64,000 nucleotides of DNA from Mytilus edulis (GCF_963676685.1 NC_092344.1:100036749-100100748); one strand, 5' to 3'; numbered from the stretch's first letter, positions 10,547-24,200 are shown. Program-made: numbers and translations. Notes: a model not told the origin generated them from the letters alone.

Positions 10547-11218
10547 TAAGAACGTTTCTAAAGTATTTTATTGTATTTTTGTGGCAAAAACTAAAATGAC
10601 TAATTTTGTTTGTATACTCACGTATTTTGTATGCCTTTATCAGTAATATACAATTTAGACTTTATTTTTTTCTTTATCATCAAAGTTGAAAATCTATATG
10701 TTATTTCTATTATCATTATGGAAAATATACCTACATGCAGACGGAAATATCCAACCAAAAATCTTCCCGAGTGACTGCATTTTGACTGAAAGAAATGTCG
10801 TTTGTTTTCTCACCTAATTCTTACACGATATATTCTATAATTCACACACTAAGTGCAATCTAATGTTATTGGTCCAATGTTTTTTCCCTTCTAACATGAA
10901 AACAAACTTTATTTTAAACACAACTTTACAGTCCCACTCATATTTTGTTTCTTGTTTTTATTGGTATTAATTGATTTAGATGTAGTAGATATGTTTAGTC
11001 ATGCATGATTTGTTTTGGGAAATTCCTATTTATCTATTTTTTGCATGTATACGCTCTTTAGATGGTAAAACTAGCCTATGCTCTACGTATCTTTTTTTGT
11101 GCTTTGAAACTTTTGTTAGGGTATTTTTTTTAGTGATAATTAGGAAGGTCTGGTGGGTTGTTTATTCCAAGTATCGACTCTGTGGTGATTATTTTCGCCT
11201 TGTTAGATTTTCGATTGT
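10547..11218. other. AT-rich spacer; target site of the unit 4 LTR element
   Basis: No supported gene. The 75-codon plus-strand reading at 11001-11228 has no recognisable features. Position about 10649 corresponds to the insertion point of the BEL/Pao-type element in unit 4. Confidence 0.5.
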
Positions 11219-11715
11219 GTGCATGTAGTTTGGAGTATCGAACTCACCGTACAATATGACTCTTACGATTCTTTTCAGAATTCTCTTAGTAAAAATCGTT
11301 TAACTTTTGCTAAGAATAAAAAACTAAAAAAGGATTTCATAAAATTTTGGGAGAATTCCATTTCAAAAAGTATTAATGATAAAAGAGGAAACAAATTAAG
11401 GACTTTCAAGGATTTGAAATCGTTTGATATGGAGAACTTTTTAAAATTAGATATAGACAGAGCTAATATTTCAAACTTTATAAGAATAAGGATAAGTAAT
11501 AGTATTCTTATGATTGGGAAAGGCAGACATAAAAAGATTGATTTAGAAAACAGATTATGCCCCGTTGTAAATTTGAAGATGAACTACACTTTACCTTAAA
11601 ATGTGCCAAACTGAATGAATTGAGGAATAAATTTTTCCTGAATATTTCGGATATTTTACCATCTTTCAATAATCTTTCAGACATGGAAAAATTCTATTTC
11701 ATGATTTCGAAGTAA
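11219..11715 (+). pseudogene. Non-LTR retrotransposon ORF2 C-terminus, unit 1
   Basis: The reading 11219-11599 contains KLRTFKDLK, RIRISNS and ENRLCP, the pattern at the end of many non-LTR polymerase proteins. The next part (KFEDELHF, LKCAKLNELR, ending ISK and TAA at 11713-11715) is in another frame, so there is a frameshift at about 11560. Together the frames give the usual C..C..H..C zinc-knuckle-like end. Only the last ~160 residues remain and no polymerase domain is present. Confidence 0.65.
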
Positions 11716-12193
11716 TGAATCAATGTTAATACCAAAATATGCTATCTTTAATTACATTACAACAGTATCGTAACTATATCCTTTCTGAATAAGTCTGTTT
11801 AAAGGATGGTTAGCTTTTGAGGTGAATGCCAATATTTTTGTGCTTTCGGTAAAGAATATTACCATAAAAGATTTTGATGTAAAAATGTCCTTGTAAAATC
11901 TAATAAATGTTTTACCACTGGTTTGTGATATCGAAAACCTTGGTGTTATAATTATTCAGTAATACAGAAATGGGTCACCTTCTAAAAATGGATGATTAAC
12001 AATAGGAAATGAAAAGTCATATCATTAATTTCGGTATTATGCTTCCCGCTAAAGATGTGTCAGATGTTGTTTCGATGGGTCTTTGCCGATTTTAGTCTTA
12101 AATTGTAACTCATAACAATAAGGAAACGGGTCCGCAATAAGTGGTTCACAATCAGCTCCCATTGGAATTCCGAAAACTTGGCGATATATTATA
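11716..12193 (-). pseudogene. Antisense Penelope-type RT remnant, interrupted by composite insertion
   Basis: Full-length version of the fragment cut at the window's left edge. It starts directly after the stop of the plus-strand non-LTR remnant. Matching segments on the minus strand include FYGNILY-, SPQK- and NPL-like stretches and the GIPMG region near 12165. The composite MITE insertion lies at its far end. Confidence 0.7.
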
Positions 12194-12857
12194 GGTAGCA
12201 CTCCACAGTTAGAAAATAAAATTAAAAATGAGCCACAAAATGTTTTATCATCTCCTATTCCTGGATTTCTAATACATTAACCTAACTGTTTGTGTTGTAC
12301 ATGTGCATATGTATGTAATCAGTATGTTCCATAGATTTGATTTTCAAAAGTTAAAAGAGTGAAAATTAATTCCTTTTGTGTGTATCCATGGCAACATTCT
12401 GCATTTATTTACCATAAAATATTGCAAAAAGGGGGGTGGACATGTCACATATCCCCCCAAAATTTGGATCAAACTAGAATTTCAATGCCTTTGAGTGATA
12501 CCTTTTTAGAAACTGTTTTCATAAATCTTCCTAATGATCAAATAAAAAATGGGTGTCTTTCGCCTCATTTTTTCGTAAAATCCAATCACAAAGTTCGTGC
12601 GATAAAAAGTTGGAAAAAAAACATTACAATAATTGCTGGACCAATGTATGGTAGGGACATGCAAATACGGACTGTCATACAGAAAACAGCCTATATTACA
12701 TACATTACATAATCTTGATGTTCATATAAACCCAATACAAAGGCTATTTTAATACTCAGCTATCCAAAAATGAATTTTATTGCACACTAGCTCTCATATT
12801 TGAAAAATCCACAGGGGCCAAAATGCGAAACTACACACCTAACTGTGGAGTGCTACC
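12194..12857. mobile_element. 664-bp TIR element, left member of a composite
   Basis: It begins GGTAGCACTCCACAGTTAG and ends with the exact 19-bp inverse. The 117-codon reading inside (12359-12712) has no ATG start and no recognised features. It appears identical to 13602-14265 and lies in the same orientation. Confidence 0.85.
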
Positions 12858-13601
12858 TTAAGGTGACATTTTTCCCCTCCTGCCTCAATTTTTATTATAT
12901 TTTCTGTGTTCTACTAGCTGTTACGATGAAAATGGTACCTTAGTTTTTAAAATTGGTTCAGTAATAAAGATTTTATGAAGGTTAGCAGTTGATGTTGAAA
13001 CGCGACAAAAAGTGATTTAAAAATAAATGCTGGATAATAGTGAAAAACTTCAAGTCTGTCTCATTTTTGGGGTAAATTTCTAAAACTTTTCCCATTATCT
13101 TATTTAAAATCATAAAATTACCTTAAAGGAGGACAAATTGTACAAATTTTAGGTATTTGAAGGCACTTATAGGTCAATTTTGCTGTAAATAGCATACCTA
13201 ACCTTGGTTTAGAAGCTCTCAAGCAGGGTATAAATTTCTAGCAGTACTGGCATCATTAAATTTGATTAATGCCAAATTATAATATAAAATCCTGCTAAAA
13301 ATGTTTATTTGACTTATTCGCATTCAAAAATATAAAGCGATATATTCTGAGAATATCATATAAAGCGCAATCTTTGGTTACAATGGCGAAGCTAATGGAG
13401 TACAAATTTAAGACCGCAACATGTCTAAGTGTCAAAATGTGTATATTTGGTTGCTAAGGACAGTAAACAATAAAATAAACATAAATTGCATTCCTAGCAG
13501 ATTTTTTACCTTCAGAACTAAAACAAGAACATAAAAGAATAAAGATTTGTGGTGAATTTTATCTTAAAAAGTGCATTTCTGTGCTTTCTGATGTGCCATA
13601 A
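12858..13601. other. 744-bp segment between the paired TIR elements
   Basis: Non-repeated AT-rich sequence found only between the two identical 664-bp elements. It has no open reading frame of note. No primer-binding-like site follows the left repeat and no purine tract precedes the right one, so it does not look like the inside of an LTR element. Confidence 0.6.
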
Positions 13602-14265
13602 GGTAGCACTCCACAGTTAGAAAATAAAATTAAAAATGAGCCACAAAATGTTTTATCATCTCCTATTCCTGGATTTCTAATACATTAACCTAACTGTTTG
13701 TGTTGTACATGTGCATATGTATGTAATCAGTATGTTCCATAGATTTGATTTTCAAAAGTTAAAAGAGTGAAAATTAATTCCTTTTGTGTGTATCCATGGC
13801 AACATTCTGCATTTATTTACCATAAAATATTGCAAAAAGGGGGGTGGACATGTCACATATCCCCCCAAAATTTGGATCAAACTAGAATTTCAATGCCTTT
13901 GAGTGATACCTTTTTAGAAACTGTTTTCATAAATCTTCCTAATGATCAAATAAAAAATGGGTGTCTTTCGCCTCATTTTTTCGTAAAATCCAATCACAAA
14001 GTTCGTGCGATAAAAAGTTGGAAAAAAAACATTACAATAATTGCTGGACCAATGTATGGTAGGGACATGCAAATACGGACTGTCATACAGAAAACAGCCT
14101 ATATTACATACATTACATAATCTTGATGTTCATATAAACCCAATACAAAGGCTATTTTAATACTCAGCTATCCAAAAATGAATTTTATTGCACACTAGCT
14201 CTCATATTTGAAAAATCCACAGGGGCCAAAATGCGAAACTACACACCTAACTGTGGAGTGCTACC
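13602..14265. mobile_element. 664-bp TIR element, right member of a composite
   Basis: Direct-repeat partner of 12194-12857. Compared with the empty site (unit position ATTATAGGAATC), the outer boundaries carry ATA on both sides (12191-12193 and 14266-14268). This suggests one insertion event of the whole 2072-bp block with a 3-bp duplication. Confidence 0.85.
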
Positions 14266-14497
14266 ATAGGAATCGACCATTTATGGCCGTGTTTTTGGAT
14301 GCGGATATTTGCTGAAGTGATTGGTAATGTGCTTTTCTTGATTGAGTTACTTTTTTGTAAACTCTATTAAAACCAAAATTTATAAAGCTCACTATAGCTT
14401 GTGTTTATCATAGTGTAGTTTATTGAATATTGACTTTCATGTAATAAAATTTTGAATCTTGAAACTTAATCTTGAAAATTTAAACTTTAAAAGTTAA

Positions 14498-15063
14498 GTA
14501 GGCTCGCGGGTATAAGATTTTCAGAAAAAAATTAAATATTAATTTTTCATTACAAATTTTATTTATTACCTTAAGTAATTGTTACTATATGGTACAAAAC
14601 TCATTCCAAAAAATCAATTCGTGTTGGCCCCAGGTGACTTTTAAAATGTAGATATCATTGAAAAAGCTCCAAATTACCTCCCTTTGGTGCAAAAATGCCA
14701 TTTTTTAGCATTCAAATTGAAATATCTTTTTAACTCATCGGTGACCTATATTTTTTATTGTTGTTTTCGAATAAGCTGTACATAAACTAAATAACTGTAA
14801 AATTTAAGCGATTTCTGTAATTTAGTTCTTTTTTTATTTCGATATATTACTGCTATTTCTCCTATTAGTTCAACAGAAAAAAGGACATTAACAAAAATGT
14901 ATGCTTCTTTCAAAGGCAGATTGTGAGCGTAAATGAACGGTGACCCCATTTTTTTATTTCATTTTTCTATTAAGTATAAGATAAAGTTCATTTATATAGA
15001 AAAATATGGAGAAATCCTATATTAAATAAAAAAAAAATTGATTTAGCGGACCCGCGAGCCCCC
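14498..15063. mobile_element. TTAA-flanked MITE, second copy
   Basis: Same insertion as at 584-1149, carried by the array. TTAA on both sides. Confidence 0.7.
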
Positions 15064-16008
15064 TTAAGTACTGAGAGATGTTTAATAAAAAAATAATAAG
15101 ATTGTTTATTGTTTTGTTTGTGGTTTCCGAATATGTGAGTTGCAAGAGCTTAAGCAGAGTTCCATTTGGTTCATATTATCACTTTATTTCATGATTACTT
15201 TGTGTACGTATTATGTGTATATATATTGTGTATTTCACTAAAAACTTGTTTTATAATAATCATTGTATTATGATGTGTATGTATCTTTCCGAAAAGGGGC
15301 CCATCATGGATTGGTCTGAAAATAATGCCTAATTAGGGTTCAATCTCTTGTTAGGTCAAACGAAAAACTTTATAAAAAAACATTTCCTGCTGCTCCACCG
15401 AAAACAAGACAGTAAGAAAAGACTAGTTGGCTAGGAGTCAGAATAATGTTGAGACTTCGTGTTACTCCCTGGCTAAAAAATGGTCCCAGTGTGTCAGTCT
15501 AGTACAAAGCAGGTTCATATTTATAATGATTTTCTGTGTTTTCATGTACGCCATGTTATATTTGCCACTTCACATTAAACATCTATCAACCTCAATTAAA
15601 CATCAAACAAGCGTCCTGTAATATCTTTAATGTATTTAGGTGTTTTTATTAAAAGTAAAGGTAGATATACAGTGTGTGCACTGCGTACTAGTTTCCTTTT
15701 TAAAATAGGAACAGTCAGTGTTAAGTGAGATCAAGTCCGAAAAAAATGGTATTTTAAGATTGAACTAGTGACATCAATGATAAATAATGCAAGATAGATG
15801 AAAGACTGAAGTGTAAGTAAGAAATTTATCCTGATTACCCTAATTTCTTAGCCAGTAGGTTCAAAGGAAATTCGTGTCTTATTTTGCCATACTACCTAGT
15901 GGCAATGAAACGTTTTACACTTCAACATATGCTATTCACTCATGCCTGACTTGTGTATATTAACTGGTGACTCTATGGTAGATGAAATTACTAGTAAGCT
16001 TCTTCATT

Positions 16009-18936
16009 TTATTGATATCTTATTACAAATATTGATATTACAACCATAACCATTGACCAGTCCTGACAAGTATTCATTGCTCCATTTTCTATGAGGGATT
16101 CCCAGAAATGGATAAATTCTTTTTGTGATGTAGATCTATCTGAAGAGAGACAAGAATTAGTTTGTTCTTCATGATTGTATAGGTATATGAGTGTAAATAT
16201 TCTTTTGTTGCCTTTAAAAAAGAAAAACTCAGCACTTCTCTAGTAAAATACTTTTTGGCTTTTCACTTTCTCCAGTGTTAACTTCTGTGGATTTTTTTAT
16301 AATTATTTTTGACATTCAAATTCTTTTTAAAATATTGTTCATAACTGTTGTATAGATAATGGTTATAATATTGGTGTTAAAGTTAACTAGGTGCATTGTT
16401 CAGAATTCATGCTTACGACATGTTTCATCATAGTGATATTTGGCATAGATATTGGTTGTTTGTTGCTTTTTTGTCAGTTGTTGTCTCCGATACATTTTCG
16501 CTTTACATTCTCAGAATCTATACACCGCTCAACTGCATGCAGTTTGGTAATGTTCTAGTGACTTTATAATTTAAATGGTGAGTTTACTGATTGGGTAGAT
16601 TAATGAGGATTGACTGGGTTTTTTTTTTCTTTATTTCCAGTGGCAAATATTTCAAGATAAATATTTGTAACCAGTTACATATACTGTTGATACATGCTAT
16701 GATTATGCATAAGTATTCGTGTACCTAAGATTCAAGGACTACTCTTATCTCGATATCGAAGGGAATTTAGAATATTTATTTTGTTGAAATGTTTTTTTTT
16801 TTATTTATGCATGTTTGATATATTTTGTATGCCTTTGCTAAAGATTTTTTTCAGAACAGTTTCAATTTCAATGTAAAGACGTCAGTCTTACTTCGCTGAC
16901 TTTGGACTGTATGTTTTAATCAAAATGTTAGTTTCTTATGCGAGTTTATAGAAAAGATCCTTATACAAGACCATTTATATTTGGTTATCTTTTTAATAGG
17001 CATTCTTCCATTCTATTTCCACGCTCCCTTGGTCAATTATTTTAAAATGCTAGACATTTGTTCAAATATTACGATCTCTGACTAGACATGTTGTAAAACA
17101 ACAGTGTATTTTGCCATTGTGATTTGGTTAGCATCCCTTCACCTTTTTTCTTATATGTGTTTGTTTTGGGGTTTTGTTTCGTCTTTTTTAACAAACAATT
17201 CATACCGTGTTCTTGGCATGTCATTATGGAATTCATCTGTTCAAAGACAGTATTCATCATATCCGTCACAACATCTACAGACGACTGTCCACACGAGTCA
17301 CTTACAGACTTCTGCATACACTGGTAAGAACCAAGAAGTATTCTGAAACAGTAACATCACAATATTACATCCTCGAATAACTATCAAACTAGGATGAAAA
17401 ACCGTGTCCTGCATTTATTTAAGTTTTTATCTCTGTCTTGACTTTTTATTTTTCACTCTACTCGGTCCTGACTACTTTTTATAGTTTATCCTGACTGTTT
17501 TACATACATTGTTATCCTGTCCTAGACCCCCCCCCCCCCCCTAAAATCAAATCCCTTACTTGCACCATTTTTGTTTAACTTGATCTGTGTACGCATCATC
17601 TAACATGGATATTTGTTCAAGTTGGCTCTTGACAGTTTCAACATGGTCCTTGTAACAAGCATTAGATCTTTTCTGTACCTCTGGTTTTCTCCAACAAGCA
17701 TCATGTAGAACCATATCTACAAAATACACTTTTAACATTAGGAACTCAATTGTTTGTCTTATTTTTTGGTTAAAAACGATAATGCTTATATGTTCATTTA
17801 CTATTTGGGTTTCTTTACTGTGGCAATATCCGAAGGCTGTTTGTCCTAGCCCTTCAATGTGTTTACGAAGAAACACCAAATCCTACAATATTTTGTATAT
17901 TAGTTGGTATCTGTAGCATGATTTGCTGTACAACTTGAGCTTAGGTTTTTTATATAGATCATTATAATATTGCTCACGTTGTATACATTTCTTAGTCTGC
18001 TTGTAACGTATTGTGTGCCTTGTGTTTGTATAGTTTTTCAATAGGAGGACCTTTTATATATCACTAATAGTATACGGTATGGGTTTAATCATTTGTGAAG
18101 GAGACGATGACCTGTATAATGTTAACATCTTCATACTTTTGGTATATGGATCGCCGGTTGTCTCATGTCGGATATGATGATCTCTCATAGCAATCATGAC
18201 ACATTCTTTTTTTTCATATACTGAAAAAGGCATCTTGTTTAATGTCCTCCGTGGCCAGATAAATGTAAACAAAAATGATGTACCGTTGTCGTTGTTTATT
18301 CATTTATCTAACTTATTGTATACCTGAAAACCCAGACGTGCATATAAAGTTGACTGTTTTCAGTGTCGTCGCAAAAGTAGATGCATACATCAAGTCATCT
18401 GAACATTTCGATAACTTGGGCGTGTAACAGCTCTTGAATTCTCCTCTGTATCTGCAAATTGAAGTAATATCACAAGATTTCGACGTGCATTGCATTATAC
18501 TGTTGCATGTTAGTATGTACAGTGAAATAGCCATCTTTATGTGTATTGTGGTTGGATTTACCTCGCTGAAAGCTCCTACAACAAAAGCTGGTCCAAACAT
18601 CAATATATCGTGGAGTGAGTTTAAATTGAAGAATCAGTTTTAGTGTTGTGGGCTGTCTGCCAGCAGTAATGAAATAGAGCAGCAAAGAATATTCTGAGGA
18701 AACTGACTCGTAAAAGATATGCCGTACAACCAAACAAAATGATGATTTGTTTTATTCGCCGAGATTTTGATTTTTGAAAAATGTAGAATATATACGTACT
18801 TACGAACAAAGACTTTCAATCTGTCTTTTATGAGGCAAAACAGTGAATTCTTCCGATTCAGATACATTCTGCGACAGTTTCCAAGTACACAGATTAAGTC
18901 CAACAAAATCGCATCCGTTTACTGTACTCAAGACAA
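16009..18936 (-). CDS. Two-domain six-cysteine secreted protein, copy 2
   Basis: Exons are 18936-18804, 18451-18324, 17716-17560, 17342-17206 and 16139-16009. Every exon-containing reading I could compare gives the same amino acids as the unit 1 copy. Intron changes include a C run of 15 and an A-to-C change near 18269. The seven-A run upstream of exon A is unchanged, so the start-codon problem is shared. Confidence 0.7.
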
Positions 18937-19592
18937 CTAAAATGAAAAGTTGTCTATCAAAATTCTGTGTTGTCCAGGAGAAAAAAACTGTAATGTGTTG
19001 GTTTCATTTTTACAGCACTGGGTCGATACCTTTGCCGGTGGACTACCAGTCCCCAGAGGTTTGCGCAACTCAGTAGTCAGTACTTCGGGACTGATATGAT
19101 TTATAACAAACCTTTCTTAGATGGACCTTTTATAAATTTTTAAACAATGAAGACACTAAAGTTTCAACTCCCTCAGGCAAAGTGGACAGTAGATGGTTTA
19201 GTCTATTCTTTTAAGGCCTTTTTCTTCATAAAGCTTCTATTAAAACTGTTTAGAATCTCACACATCCTCGGCTTTCAAATATTCGGCTTTGCGCGCTCCT
19301 GATGAAGGTAAAGTCAGACTGAAGTGAAATTTTTGTGTTTGCTCTTAATCTATAGAATATCCAGAATATGCTGAAAAGTTAGTGGATATAATGCGGCTTC
19401 CTTTAAATCATACTTTGACAGATGGAAAGTCGGAAGAATACTGAAGTATTATATGAGGAATTCGCTCCACAACTCAGTAAAATATTCACCACAATAACAA
19501 AATATGGATATATTATTTAAAGTGTATGGATATTGTTTTTTACGGAAGCGTTTTAGCGCCACACTTTTTTTTTATATTTTTCTTCCTATCTT

Positions 19593-19964
19593 CGCAAAGG
19601 TTTGCGTAATATCGCAAAGGTTTGCGTAATATCGCAAAGGTTTGCGTTATATCGCAAATGTTTGCGTTATATCGCAAAGGTTTGCGTTGTAACGCAAACC
19701 AAACCTTTTGCGTTGTAACGCAAACATTTGCGATATAACGCAAACCTTTGCGTCACAACGTACACCTTTGCGTTACAACGTAAACCTTTTGCGGTATAAC
19801 GCAAACCTTTGCGTACCTTTGCGTTATAACGCAAACCTATGCGAAATAACGCAAAGGCAAACCTTTGCGTTGTAACGCAAACCTTTGCGATAAAACGCAA
19901 ATCTTTGAGTTATAACGCAAACCTTTGCGAAATAACGCAAACCTTTGTGAAATAACGCAAACCT
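19593..19964. repeat. Palindromic 20-bp repeat cluster, unit 2
   Basis: 372 bp, the full-length version, with both 20-bp motifs that are lost separately in units 1 and 4. Confidence 0.9.
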
Positions 19965-20491
19965 CTTGATTTCAATTTTTCATTAAGTTTTGTATGTATA
20001 TGACCGACTGTCATTCATTTCGTTTGTGGTTTATTAGTAGGTTAAAAAAGAAACATACATCCATGCAAGGCCAAATTATTATATTAAAAATGCATAAGAA
20101 TAATGGAATACTTGAAGTTCAATTATACATAAATAAAAACTGATTTGTGCATAAAAAAAGTATATAATTTAACATGAAAATAGACGCTATATAGGCATAT
20201 TTAAATTGAAAGATAATTCTTCTTTTTTTTTTTGAAGCAAGAAATCGTTTTTTAAAATCTCAGAATATGATAAAGATTCTTTGATAGAAAGTCATTGAAT
20301 TTTCATTTCAATATAGTGAAGTATTTTTAAGATGCTTGGCTAGTAATTTTAATGGAGAGAACATAATTTTATTAATAAAACATCTTCATTCTGTACATTT
20401 ATTGTCAAAGGGTAGCTTGTTTAAATCTAACCAACTTTACACAGTTCTCAAACGGGATCTTACTGTGGAAGTATATTTATATTCGGTTAAA

Positions 20492-20733
20492 CAACTCGTC
20501 TAAACATCAACCCAACAATGTTAGATCTGTAAATTTGCTTTCGCAAATTTTTTGTTCTTCCCTCGCCGGGATTTGAACCCATGCTACTGAGATATCGTGA
20601 CACCATATCGCCTGCACTGTAGCCGTCCCGCTAGACCACACGACCACCTGGGCTTCATAAAAATGAAGCTTTCGGTGGCCGGGTGTTACCTTTCCACGTC
20701 AGTTTTAATCTAGCGTCGTACTACAGTACATGA
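20492..20733 (-). mobile_element. tRNA-derived SINE, unit 2
   Basis: Array copy of the SINE at 6554-6795, with intact A and B boxes. Confidence 0.75.
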
Positions 20734-21958
20734 TATATAAGGCATGGAGATGTTATTTTTACAGATCAGATAAATTATCTATAGTAAAGGATCCTACAAA
20801 TTAATGTAAGATACAGTCACAGAAAATAATTATATTTATAAGTACGTCTGAGCAGACTTGGGGTAATTGTAATTGTAATCATTAATCAGCTGTAATTGAT
20901 TACAATTTTTCAAGTAATCATTGTAATCATTAATCAACCAAAAATCTGATTACATGTAATTTAATTTAATCAATTACTTTTCAAAATACCCTGTAATCCT
21001 GATTACTTTTTGATTACATTCTGATTACAATGAAAAAAATCTTAAACTGTGTTTATGGTCAATAAATGAACAATTTTGTTATTCTTATTTAATAAATATG
21101 TACATCTTAAGATAGTTTGGTTTACTTTATAAAGCATTGATTTGTATACTTCAGAAAAAATAAACTGTTACAGTATTGAAAAGTCATCATTATATCATCA
21201 AAGTCATCAAAATATATTTTACTGGCCTTAGTAAAATATATTGTACATATATTCAAAATTTAAAGATTTACATATATAATATATATTTGATAATAACTGT
21301 TATATTCAAGTAATATTATACTTTTCTTTAATCCTGAATTATGATCTTTTGTTAATATTGTGATTTTTGTCAACTTTGAATTGACAGGTAGGAAACCAAT
21401 TAAGGTTTGTTTTTATTGCAATTTCCAATTGAGTATAGCTGTAGGACAATGTATATGATAAAAGATTAATCAGACATGTGAAAATTTATCAAATTTTAAG
21501 TTGGACAAATATCTTGTTCAAGATAAGCAAATTTTTGTATTTTCTTAAATTGGACATGTAAAATGCAATGATTTATAGGACTTATATTTTGTTTACAATT
21601 TGATTAAACAATTCTATTAAAATTTTACATAGTTTTTAACTGGTAACTTTATTTCATCCATATTTTAACTTCCATAAACTGCACCTTGAAATACATATAA
21701 AGTCTCAAAGAGGTCAGAAGACAAACAGCAAACTCTAAATGCCATATTCAATTGAAGTCAAAATAATTAAGAGATCAATGCTGATAAAGTGTAATGGGTA
21801 ATAACCAGTGACACAATGTTCATGTATGTATGTTGTGAACTTTTGTGGTTTATTAAATAGATAGCATTCAAAAAATCAGAATGTGAATATATATGTTCAA
21901 ACTCTTTTAGGTCATTTTTTAGTAGCAATAAACAAAAAAAAACTATGTTAATTGGACA

Positions 21959-22830
21959 TGCTTTGATACTATATATGCCCTTGAATTTTTACTAGATAAC
22001 ATTTTTGTTCGCTTTGGGGATTCCGTATATCGTCAGATTATCGGAATTCCAATGGGGACTAACTGTGCACCACTTATTGCGGACCTGTTTTTGTATTGTT
22101 ATGAGTTACAATTTATGACAAAAATAAGCAAAGACCCATCGAAACAACATCTGATAAACAAATTTAATAATACTTTTAGATATTTGGATGATATTTTGGC
22201 TCTCAATAATGACGACTTCAGTATGTATATTAATGAAATTTATCCTGTTGAACTTACTTTAAATAAAGCTAATACTAACAATGACCACTGCCCTTTTCTC
22301 GATCTTGATATCTATATCACTAATGGAAAGCTGAATACTAAAATTTATGATAAAAGGGATGATTTTTCATTTCCTATCGTTAATTATCCGTTTTTAGATG
22401 GTGACGTTCCCTTGTCACCATCTTACGGTGTTTATATATCTCAACTTGTACGATTCGCTCGTGTATGTAACAATGTTTTAGATTTTAACGGGAGAAATTT
22501 ATGTATTACTGATAAATTATTACACCAGGGTTTTCGATATCACAAACTAGTCAAAACATTTACTAAATTTTATCATCGCTATAAAGACATCATTCGTAAA
22601 TATAGCTCAACATGCAGACTTCTAATACGTTCAGGTATTTCACATCCAATTTTTATGGTAATATTCTTTATAAAGCACAAAGGTGTCAGTATTCACCTCA
22701 GAAACTTACAAAACCTTTGAATAAACTTATTAAGAAGGGATATAATTACGATACTGTTGTCAAGTCATTAAAGATTGCATATTTTGGCGTTAATATTGAG
22801 TCACTGATAAGGTCTTTGCATCGGAACTAA
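21959..22830 (+). pseudogene. Penelope-type reverse transcriptase fragment, unit 2
   Basis: Same frameshift as unit 1. It has a private A-to-G change giving NGRN in place of NERN. Confidence 0.75.
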
Positions 22831-23468
22831 ACACATTATTTTTTAAAAACAGTTGTTGGCATGACACGGGTTATGTTCTTCTCATATATGTTATGATGGT
22901 ATGATACTAAACCCCTAACGGGAAGGATTGTGCCTGATGTTCATATGATGAAATCATAATCTTTCAGTCAGTTTAATTGAAGTCTGGAGCTGGCATGTCA
23001 GTTAACTGCTAGTAGTCTGTTGTTATTTATGTAGTATTGTCATTTTGTTTATTTTCTTTGGTTACATCTTCTGACATCAGACTCGGATTTCTCTTGAACT
23101 GAATTTTAATGTGCGTATTGTTATGCGTTTACTTTACTACATTGGTTAGAGGTATAGGGGGAGGGTTGAGATCTCACAAACATGTTTAACCCCGCTGCAT
23201 TTTTGCGCCTGTCCCAAGTCAGGAGCCTCTGGCCTTTGTTAGTCTTGTATTATTTTAATTTTAGTTTCTTGTGTACAATTTGGAAATTAGTATGGCGTTC
23301 ATTATCACTGGACTAGTATATATTTGTTTAGGGGCCAGCTGAAGGACGCCTCCGGGTGCGGGAATTTCTCGCTACATTGAAGACCTGTTGGTGACCCTCT
23401 GCTGTTGTTTTTTATTTGGTCGGGTTGTTGTCTCTTTGACACATTCCCCATTTCCATTCTCAATTTTA
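22831..23468 (+). mobile_element. 3' tail of the Penelope-type element, unit 2
   Basis: Array copy of 8893-9530, with GACACGGG where unit 1 has GATACGGG. Confidence 0.65.
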
Positions 23469-24050
23469 AGTTTGAAGTTATTATTTTCTAATATATATAT
23501 AAAACAAAATCTTTTCTAAAAAGTGCTTTAGTTGTATCAAATTCATTCATATCATTCAAAATGTTTGTTCTTTTTAAATTCATTGTAATCAGATGTAATC
23601 ATGATTACTTTGCTAATGTAATCATTAATTTAATCAGACACTTTCAGAAATGATGTGATCATAAATTTAATTCAATCGTACAAATGACAAAGTAATTGTA
23701 ATTTAATCAATTACATTGAAAGTAATCGGACCCATCTCTGCGTCTGAGCCAGTGACAACTCTACAACAGATTTATATTCGGTTATAGCTATATTAGCAGG
23801 GTTGATTTTGTTTCTTCGGCATAATCTCAATTTACTCAATTTTCTTTGTAATATATATAAAAGTAACATGGATATCGTTTTTTGGTGGCCTTTACAGTTG
23901 CTGTTGGGTGTGAGCAATTTAATGCTCCGTGTTGAAGACAGTACTTTAGTCTATGATGGTTTACTTTTACGAATAGTGACTTAGATGGAGAGTTTTCTTA
24001 TTGGCACTCATACCACATCGTCTTATATTATTCTGCTCATTATTAGTTAA

Positions 24051-24200
24051 GGAATGACTGTAATATATTTTCTGTCTATTCAAAATAATATAAAAAATGT
24101 GGTGCACACTGAATAACGCGCGTAGCGGGTTATTTAACAGTGTGCACCACATTTTTTAATGCTATTTTGAATAGACAGAAAAAATATTACAGTCATTTCT
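24051..24200. repeat. 150-bp hairpin, unit 2
   Basis: Array copy of the hairpin at 10113-10262. The CRE-like and CCAAT motifs follow as in unit 1. Confidence 0.85.

Larger units (their letters stand above)
1420..15333. repeat. Array unit 1 (with composite MITE insertion)
   Basis: This is a complete unit of 13914 bp, of which 2075 bp is the private insertion at 12194-14265 plus its 3-bp target duplication. Private changes include T at 8927 where the other units have C, and a 20-bp loss in the palindromic cluster. Confidence 0.93.
20853..23740. mobile_element. hAT-like element, unit 2
   Basis: Array copy. CGTCTGAG flanks it at 20845-20852 and 23741-23748. Confidence 0.8.

Noticed and set aside
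11001-11228. 75-codon hydrophobic reading upstream of the non-LTR remnant
   Set aside because: AT-rich, no homology recognised, no splice or start context. Its presence in every unit is due to the array.
12359-12712. 117-codon plus-strand reading, repeated at 13767-14120
   Set aside because: It has no ATG start, lies inside a short TIR element and shows no domain. Its identity in both copies follows from the repeat itself.
12194-14265. Insertion in unit 1 read as a short LTR retrotransposon with 664-bp LTRs
   Set aside because: The repeats start GG and end CC with 19-bp inverted ends, the duplication is 3 bp, and there is no primer-binding site or polypurine tract. Kept only as an alternative.
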